Source: Candidatus Micrarchaeum sp. (GTDB lineage Archaea > SpSt-1190 > DYHY01). Taken from it: 8,162 bases of DNA. The translations under genes and the position numbers were made by a program. Position 1 is the first letter of the stretch. Each line of letters begins with the position of its first letter. Shown piece after piece: positions 4,689 to 8,162 of the stretch. The notes under the pieces were generated by a model. That model was given only the letters and a program-made list of their open reading frames with translations. It had not been told where the DNA came from and searched no databases. The stretch covers positions 8,586 through 16,747 of the forward strand of contig DYHY01000018.1 of the NCBI GenBank assembly GCA_020723935.1, read 5' to 3'.

Positions 4689-5519
4689 TTACAGGCTGTG
4701 GCTCATTGCTTCCGGGATGTGCTCTATCAGCCAGTGCGGAAGGACGCGGCGCCTCTTCTTCAGGCACAGGTCGCCCGCAAGGCCGTTCACCCACGCCGCC
4801 GCGCCGGCCGCCTCGAAGGGCTTCTCGGGGCTCTGGGCCCAGAAAGTGGCGAGGATCCCCGCGAGGGTGTCGCCAGTCCCCCCGACAGTCATCTCAGGGT
4901 TGTGGACGGTGTTCTCCTCCATCCGCTTGCCGTCGGTTATGAGGTCCACGCCGCCCTTGAGGAGTATGACGCTCTTCGTCTTCTCGGCGGCCTTCCTCAC
5001 GGCTTCGCGCCTCTTGTCTATCTCCTTCACGGGAGGTATCTTGTCGAAGAGCGTGAGGAACTCGCGCTCGTGCGGAGTGAGGACGCACTTCTTGGGCACG
5101 TATTTCGCCTTGAAGGCGTCGGCGTCTATCAGCACGCGGGCTTTGGCCTTGTCCAGCTTCTGGAGGAGGACCGCAACCGCCTCTATTGTCTCCTTCCTGT
5201 CGCCTATCCCGCTCCCAACGACCACGACGTCGGACCTTGCGGCTTCGGAAAGGATAGTCTCGACATGCTCCCTGCCGAAATAGCTTCCCGGGAGCTTGAT
5301 CGTTATGAGGTGCGGGGAATACGTGTTGATCGTCCAGGCGACCCTTTCGGGCGCGGCGATCTTGACGACGTCCGCCCCGGTGGCATAGGCGGCCATCGCG
5401 ACGAAGGTGGGCGCGCCCACATAGGTGGGGGAGCCGCCGACGACAAGGACCCTTCCGTAATCGCCCTTGTGGCCCGTCATTGTTCTGGGTCTTATTACTT
5501 CTTGAAGGTGGTGAGACAT
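4689..5519 (-). CDS. nnrD: ADP-dependent (S)-NAD(P)H-hydrate dehydratase
   Basis: A 276-residue protein of the YjeF C-terminal (ribokinase-like) family. It uses a nucleotide (ADP in prokaryotic members) to dehydrate damaged NAD(P)H hydrate back to NAD(P)H, a metabolite-repair step in the cytoplasm. Visible motifs are HKGDYGRVLVVGGS (17-30) with the following GAP, the GADVVKIAAPE strand (48-58), VVGSGIGDR (101-108), LIDADAF (130-136), LTPHEREF (147-154), LLKGGVDLITDG (186-197) and the catalytic GGTGDTLAG (213-221) with Asp217. The N-terminal epimerase domain (NnrE) found fused in many homologs is absent. The ATG at 5519 is about 46 bp from an AT-rich TATA, so a short leader is expected. It is the first gene of an operon with the YkgJ gene. 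Confidence 0.93.
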   Translation of the reverse strand: MSHHLQEVIRPRTMTGHKGDYGRVLVVGGSPTYVGAPTFVAMAAYATGADVVKIAAPERVAWTINTYSPHLITIKLPGSYFGREHVETILSEAARSDVVVVGSGIGDRKETIEAVAVLLQKLDKAKARVLIDADAFKAKYVPKKCVLTPHEREFLTLFDKIPPVKEIDKRREAVRKAAEKTKSVILLKGGVDLITDGKRMEENTVHNPEMTVGGTGDTLAGILATFWAQSPEKPFEAAGAAAWVNGLAGDLCLKKRRRVLPHWLIEHIPEAMSHSL

Positions 5520-5560
5520 TTATGTTCCAAGCCTCGCCCTGTCAAGACTTCCCGGGACTT

Positions 5561-5570
5561 TTTAAAAATA
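5561..5570 (-). promoter_or_regulatory. TATA box of the nnrD operon
   Basis: On the minus strand this reads TATTTTTAAA. It predicts a transcription start near 5539 and a leader of about 20 nt before the nnrD ATG at 5519. Confidence 0.55.
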
Positions 5571-5675
5571 ATGGTTCGCTCCGTTTTTGCAGTGCTTTGT
5601 CGGCCATAATAGGCTTCTGAGGACGAGTTTTTGCGGTTTGAGCGGCATTACGGCCCGATGGACAAACTTTCCTTT

Positions 5676-5761
5676 CCGGGCTCCGGGAACTCCTCCCGGC
5701 AGACTCGCATCCGCTCAGGATGCATATTCGGGTCCTTCGGACCATTTGGCGCGGACGCCCG
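5676..5761. other. Cluster of four hairpins between the membrane operon and nnrD
   Basis: Four perfect inverted repeats follow each other: CCGGGA 5683-5688 with TCCCGG 5694-5699; GCATCC 5707-5712 with GGATGC 5718-5723; GGTCC 5731-5735 with GGACC 5739-5743; GGCG 5748-5751 with CGCC 5756-5759. CGGGC 5677-5681 can pair with GCCCG 5757-5761 instead of the last hairpin and close a cloverleaf-like shape. No T-loop or D-loop signature of a tRNA is present. It lies within 12 bp of the end of the membrane operon, so on the minus strand it would form the 3' UTR, as an RNA end structure or a small RNA. The rest of 5520-5772 shows only the nnrD promoter. Confidence 0.45.
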
Positions 5762-5772
5762 ACTCGGCCGTC

Positions 5773-5970
5773 TTATTTGGCGTTCATCACGAAGATGATC
5801 ATTCCGATGATCCCTGCGGCAATCGCCCCGTAGAGGAGGAGCTGGTCGCTGAAATTTATCCCGCCGAGGCCAAAAATCTCCCTCCAGCCGGGCGTCGTCA
5901 CGACGAGCAGGCCTATTATGGCCACCGCGACTATCAGGATTATCGTCTTCTTGTCAATCTGTCCCTTCAT
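5773..5970 (-). CDS. Small two-helix membrane protein, fifth gene of the membrane operon
   Basis: A 65-residue protein with two predicted membrane helices (about 9-27 and 44-63) joined by an 18-residue loop containing GWREIFG. No signal peptide is evident and the first residues are basic (MKGQIDKK). A strong SD (AAGGAG at 5980-5975, with AAAGGAGG just before) fixes ATG 5970, 19 bp after the stop of the upstream gene. Its sequence aligns with the last 65 or so residues of the 170-residue protein two genes upstream: a hydrophobic helix, then W-[KR]-x-[IL]-FG, then I-[DN], then a G-x-x-A-x-G-[IV]-IG helix ending in VM. It therefore appears to be the detached C-terminal module of that protein type. 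The function is unknown. Confidence 0.85.
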   Translation of the reverse strand: MKGQIDKKTIILIVAVAIIGLLVVTTPGWREIFGLGGINFSDQLLLYGAIAAGIIGMIIFVMNAK

Positions 5971-5989
5971 TACACTCCTTCCTCCTTTC

Positions 5990-6301
5990 CTAGGCTACGT
6001 TCTTGCTGATGAACGCGTTCACGACGAGTATTATCAGCACTATCACGAAGATTATGCCGGCCTTCCCTAGGAGGAAGGACAGGAACTCGCCCACTATCGG
6101 CACGCTCGAGAGGAACAGCGTCACGAGCAGGGCTATCACGCCAGCTATCAGGCCCGCGATTATGTTGTCCTCGGCGACCTTGGACGACTTGAGCAGCACG
6201 AACGTCACGAGGAAGATCAGGGCGAAGGGCAGGACTATCTGGTAGATCTGGTTGTTTACCGCCTGGTCTATCGCCCCTTGGATTACGCTAGCGTACAGCA
6301 T
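5990..6301 (-). CDS. Three-helix membrane protein with LPF and FLSFLxGK motifs, fourth gene of the operon
   Basis: A 103-residue hydrophobic protein. The SD GAGGTG (within 6308-6314) overlaps the TGA of the upstream gene and sits 6 nt before ATG 6301, so this start is chosen over the TTG at 6337 that gives 12 more residues. Predicted membrane helices are at about 21-38, 47-66 and 81-98. Key features are LPFALIF (24-30), a charged cytoplasmic-type turn KSSKVAEDN (38-46), GEFLSFLLGK (71-80) and a short basic tail SKNVA. It aligns throughout with residues 1-100 of the 170-residue protein encoded just upstream, sharing LPF, K[IV]A and FLSF-x-x-GK. No family is recognised; it is presumably a subunit of a membrane complex with its neighbours. 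Confidence 0.87.
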   Translation of the reverse strand: MLYASVIQGAIDQAVNNQIYQIVLPFALIFLVTFVLLKSSKVAEDNIIAGLIAGVIALLVTLFLSSVPIVGEFLSFLLGKAGIIFVIVLIILVVNAFISKNVA

Positions 6302-6307
6302 TCCGGC

Positions 6308-6314
6308 CACCTCA
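6308..6314 (-). promoter_or_regulatory. Shine-Dalgarno sequence deciding the start at 6301
   Basis: TGAGGTG on the minus strand complements the 16S tail. Its TGA is the stop codon of the upstream gene, so the two genes are probably translationally coupled. Confidence 0.7.
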
Positions 6315-6824
6315 GGACCCCATGACCCAGCCGACAAGGCCTATCACGCCCGCGACGGCCCCTATTCCTATGACCGTCGCCCAGTCTATCTGGATGTCCT
6401 GGCCAAAGAGCATCTTCCACGTGTCGGGGCTCGACTGGAGTATCAGCAGGATTATGGTCAGGCACGCGGCGAAGATTATCAGCGCGTACTTCCAGTCCTG
6501 GTCCTTCTTGATCATCCCGTTGTTCTGGAAGACCTTGAAGACGAACGTCGTCATCATGAACGTGAAGATCAGGATGATTATCGTCAGCATCGACTTGCCT
6601 GTGAAGAACGACAGGAACCTCCCCACCTGGAAGACCCTGAAGAAGTACAGGCCGAACAGGGCGATGAGCATCGCTATCACCGCGTTTATCGACTTCTTGT
6701 CGCCGGCGATCTTCGTCTGCTCGAAGATGGCGAAAGCCACGAAGAAGAACAGGAGGAAGGGCAGGATGTAGTCGAAGAACCCCTGCGTCACAAGCGTGCT
6801 TATTGTCTCGTCAATAAATGCCAT
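6312..6824 (-). CDS. Five-helix membrane protein (170 aa), third gene of the operon, fused form of its two neighbours
   Basis: ATG 6824 is chosen because the frame upstream of it is Pro/Arg-rich antisense of the preceding gene, that gene stops at 6830-6832, and GGAGG plus AGGA lie just before the ATG. The protein has 170 residues with likely membrane helices at about 19-36, 48-66, 79-97, 113-130 and 149-168. Motifs are YILPFLLFF (19-27), KIAGDKKSIN (38-47), GRFLSFFTGK (68-77), KKDQDWK (106-112) and DTWKMLFG (134-141). Residues 1-100 align with the 103-residue next protein and residues about 105-170 with the 65-residue one after it, so this gene equals those two joined. No known family or catalytic motif is seen. 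Confidence 0.87.
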   Translation of the reverse strand: MAFIDETISTLVTQGFFDYILPFLLFFFVAFAIFEQTKIAGDKKSINAVIAMLIALFGLYFFRVFQVGRFLSFFTGKSMLTIIILIFTFMMTTFVFKVFQNNGMIKKDQDWKYALIIFAACLTIILLILQSSPDTWKMLFGQDIQIDWATVIGIGAVAGVIGLVGWVMGS

Positions 6825-6829
6825 TTTTC

Positions 6830-7159
6830 CTATCTTGCCTCCTTTGTCAGTTCCTTTTCCAGTATGCTTCCCAGGTGTATGTGCTGCAAGTACACCCGTA
6901 TCGCCCAGAACTCCCTCCCAATGGAGAGGAGCCCGAGCACGATTATCCAGGGGAAGACGTAGACCTTCAGGGCCGAGAACGCGTCCGCGAGGGGCCCCAG
7001 CCACGATCCGCCGGTGAACATGAAGAGCAGGACTGAGAGGGAGACGAATATCGAGAAGAGGAGGGCGAGGATGGAGAGCCAATCCCCGGCGAGGTTGAGG
7101 CCCTCGAGGGCCGGATTACCCTCCGGCGCCCTAGCCCGCGTCCCCGGTTTCTTCGCCAT
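6830..7159 (-). CDS. Two-helix membrane protein with charged ends, second gene of the operon
   Basis: A 109-residue protein from ATG 7159, 31 bp after the stop of the first operon gene and ending 5 bp before the third gene's ATG. The first 20 residues are basic and Pro/Gly-rich (MAKKPGTRARAPEG), suggesting a cytoplasmic N-terminus. Two membrane helices are likely at about 27-49 and 65-82, followed by a 28-residue amphipathic, charged C-terminus (REFWAIRVYLQHIHLGSILEKELTKEAR), so both ends would face the cytoplasm. Unlike the other operon proteins it lacks the LPF motif and does not align with them, so it may be an accessory or scaffold subunit. The family is not recognised. An AGGG about 12 nt upstream is only a weak SD. 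Confidence 0.82.
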   Translation of the reverse strand: MAKKPGTRARAPEGNPALEGLNLAGDWLSILALLFSIFVSLSVLLFMFTGGSWLGPLADAFSALKVYVFPWIIVLGLLSIGREFWAIRVYLQHIHLGSILEKELTKEAR

Positions 7160-7190
7160 AGTTGTTTTCCCTAGCCCTTGCCCCGCAGCC

Positions 7191-7718
7191 CTAGAACCCG
7201 TCGCCGAGCTTCTTCATGTGCTCGCCGATCTTGCTGAGCGCCCCTAGTGTCGAGGAGACGCTCGTCTCGGTCTTGGCGATCGCGGTGGCGAACTTGTAGC
7301 CCCAGAGGAACTGCCCAATCACCCACCAGAGCGCCATTATGATGAACACGAAGGTGAGCATTGGTATCCAGATGCCGCTCCCCGATGTTCCCGTCCCTAT
7401 CAGGACGCCTATGAGCTCAACCACCTGCTTGTAGACCCCGAAATGGGCTCCGAAGAGGGCCAGTATCAGCGATATCACCTGCGCGGTCCTCTTCCTGAAG
7501 AAGCCCATCAGCCAGATGAAGTCGTAGAAGGTGAAGTAGATCAGGAGGAAGGGCAGGATGTAGATGAAGATGACCTCCTGAATTGGCGCGCCCGTTGTCC
7601 CGAAAAGGAGGGCCAGGATGTCAAGTATGAACGCCCCTATTTTGTTTATCGCGTCTATGACGACTCCGGAGCTTGTCGCGGGCAAAAACATCCAGAGCTT
7701 GCTGTCCTTGGTATTCAT
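7191..7718 (-). CDS. Polytopic membrane protein (175 aa), first gene of the operon
   Basis: A 175-residue protein from ATG 7718. A longer form from ATG 7823 adds 35 polar residues with lower G/C at third positions. Each start has a TATA element at suitable distance (7852-7859 for the long form, 7741-7749 for the short), so two mRNAs are possible. Likely helices: about 28-40, 50-72 containing YILPFLLIY, 78-105 and 118-142. The Trp-rich ALWWVIGQFLWGYKFA segment is followed by a soluble amphipathic C-terminus ending LGDGF. The LPF helix and the ISLILALFG helix resemble those of the third and fourth operon proteins. A close paralog lies directly upstream and shares a 55-base identical tract (7288-7342 with 8108-8162). 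The function is unknown. Confidence 0.83.
   Translation of the reverse strand: MNTKDSKLWMFLPATSSGVVIDAINKIGAFILDILALLFGTTGAPIQEVIFIYILPFLLIYFTFYDFIWLMGFFRKRTAQVISLILALFGAHFGVYKQVVELIGVLIGTGTSGSGIWIPMLTFVFIIMALWWVIGQFLWGYKFATAIAKTETSVSSTLGALSKIGEHMKKLGDGF
7288..7342. repeat. 55-bp exact repeat, copy 1 (second copy at 8108-8162)
   Basis: It is identical at every base to 8108-8162, which ends at the window edge, so the shared tract may be longer. It encodes the same Trp-rich segment (MALWWVIGQFLWGYKFA) in both paralogs, including all synonymous sites, while the flanking coding sequence has diverged. Confidence 0.9.
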
Positions 7719-7740
7719 CGTAAGTCTGCTACCTCTGGCC

Positions 7741-7749
7741 GTTTTAAGG
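7741..7749 (-). promoter_or_regulatory. Possible second TATA box for the membrane operon
   Basis: On the minus strand CCTTAAAAC is centred 27 bp before ATG 7718, the leaderless spacing. It lies inside the longer reading frame that starts at 7823. Confidence 0.4.
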
Positions 7750-7851
7750 CTTGACTTGCATTTAAGGTTTTGGCTGTCCGACTTTTCCTTCCCCGACCCG
7801 TTCCCAAACAAGGATATTGCCATGCTATCCGAATTAACTACTAACTAATGG

Positions 7852-7859
7852 TTTATATA
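7852..7859 (-). promoter_or_regulatory. Main TATA box of the membrane operon
   Basis: TATATAAA on the minus strand with upstream CGAAAC (BRE-like). Transcription would begin near 7828, 5 nt or so before ATG 7823 and about 110 nt before ATG 7718. The element also reads TTTATATA on the plus strand, but no plus-strand gene follows. Confidence 0.65.
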
Positions 7860-7863
7860 GTTT

Positions 7864-7962
7864 CGTAGAGGGTGGCAAAGCCGTACCCGAGGGGACCGAA
7901 CGGGACTTTGACAGGGGCTTGAAGGAACCTGGCGCCGGACCGCACCCCATCCTAAAGCTACG
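7864..7962. other. Three-way-junction-like inverted repeat in the intergenic region
   Basis: CGTAG 7864-7868 pairs with CTACG 7958-7962 and GGGTG 7870-7874 with CACCC 7943-7947. They enclose two hairpins: CAAAGCCGT 7876-7884 with ACGG 7900-7903 and CTTTG 7906-7910 (GA bulge), and CAGG 7912-7915 with CCTG 7928-7931. The element lies between the end of the upstream paralog and the operon promoter, both on the minus strand. No TATA at the right distance would start an RNA here on either strand, so it may be a processed RNA or a 3' UTR structure. Nothing else is seen in 7824-8010. Confidence 0.4.
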
Positions 7963-8010
7963 GCCCGGCTCCCTTGTCTTCCTGTCCGCGCGGCGCGCGT
8001 CTCTTCCCGC

Positions 8011-8162
8011 CTAGAACTTGTCCCCGAGCTCCTTCATGCGATTCCCGATGTGGGTGAGCGCGCTTATCGCGCCCTCGACGCTCGTCACGTCCTTGTTGAT
8101 CGCCATCGCGAACTTGTAGCCCCAGAGGAACTGCCCAATCACCCACCAGAGCGCCATTATGA
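8011..8162 (-). CDS. Paralog of the first membrane-operon protein, C-terminal 49 residues
   Basis: The minus-strand frame is open from the right edge to TAG at 8013-8011, giving 49 complete codons; the 5' end is outside the window. The residues MALWWVIGQFLWGYKFA are identical to the protein encoded at 7191-7718. The rest (MAINKDVTSVEGAISALT, then HIGNRMKELGDKF) keeps the same pattern with substitutions, ending LGDKF against LGDGF. It is therefore a tandem paralog: the end of a membrane helix followed by a cytoplasmic-type amphipathic tail. It lies about 190 bp upstream of the membrane operon in the same direction but is separated from it by a promoter, so it probably belongs to a preceding related transcription unit. 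Confidence 0.88.
   Translation of the reverse strand, partial: IMALWWVIGQFLWGYKFAMAINKDVTSVEGAISALTHIGNRMKELGDKF

Noticed and set aside
4551-5609. 352-residue plus-strand open frame
   Set aside because: It lies antisense to nnrD and the start of the YkgJ gene, both with clear family motifs. It has no promoter or family signature, and its length is an effect of GC-rich codon bias.
5650-5765. tRNA-like cloverleaf
   Set aside because: There is no TTCGA-type T-loop, no D-arm consensus and no 7-bp acceptor stem; only the hairpin arrangement resembles a cloverleaf.
6825-7082. 86-residue N-terminal extension of the 170-residue membrane protein
   Set aside because: The extension overlaps the preceding gene in another frame, is Pro/Arg-rich and lacks a start signal; ATG 6824 has SD-like sequence just upstream.
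1-8162. CRISPR array, insertion sequence or transposase
   Set aside because: No regularly spaced repeats, no terminal inverted repeats with a transposase frame and no Cas-like protein were seen.

Overview
The window looks like archaeal chromosome. It is GC-rich with short AT-rich islands, and almost every gene or operon is preceded by an archaeal TATA box (TTTATATA or TTTAAA type). Most first genes sit 25-30 bp after that box, so they look leaderless, while internal operon genes carry Shine-Dalgarno (SD) sequences such as AAGGAG or GAGGTG. The 5S rRNA gene stands alone with its own promoter. Small leaderless genes, many short orphan proteins and the family content suggest a DPANN-type archaeon (Micrarchaeota or Diapherotrites would fit), but the lineage is an inference and no marker here settles it.

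Left part, plus strand (1-3850): the 3' end of a phosphodiester-glycosidase-like gene; a complete 5S rRNA gene (561-678) whose 3' tail is repeated downstream; a 96-residue parvulin prolyl isomerase; two unrecognised proteins (1156-1512, 1545-2105); an AT-rich terminator and promoter zone; an unrecognised 100-residue protein (2225-2524); a 270-bp GC-rich stretch rich in hairpins that may hold a structured RNA; a small gene that appears split by a one-base frameshift (2826-3093); and a dolichyl-phosphate-mannose-synthase-like glycosyltransferase (3149-3847).

Middle, minus strand (3849-5519): a two-gene operon, nnrD (NAD(P)H-hydrate dehydratase, metabolite repair) followed by a YkgJ-type cysteine-cluster protein. 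It converges on the glycosyltransferase gene with one base between the two stop codons. A 250-bp non-coding stretch upstream (5520-5772) holds the nnrD promoter and four consecutive hairpins.

Right part, minus strand (5773-8162): an operon of five small, very hydrophobic membrane proteins with no family I recognise, preceded by the 3' end of a paralog of its first gene. The proteins are related to each other. The 170-residue third protein aligns along its whole length with the 103-residue fourth plus the 65-residue fifth protein placed end to end, so the operon holds a fused and a split version of the same membrane protein. The first gene and its upstream paralog share a 55-base tract with no differences, pointing to recent duplication or gene conversion. 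This operon is the best candidate in the window for an undescribed system, probably a multi-subunit membrane complex of unknown function.
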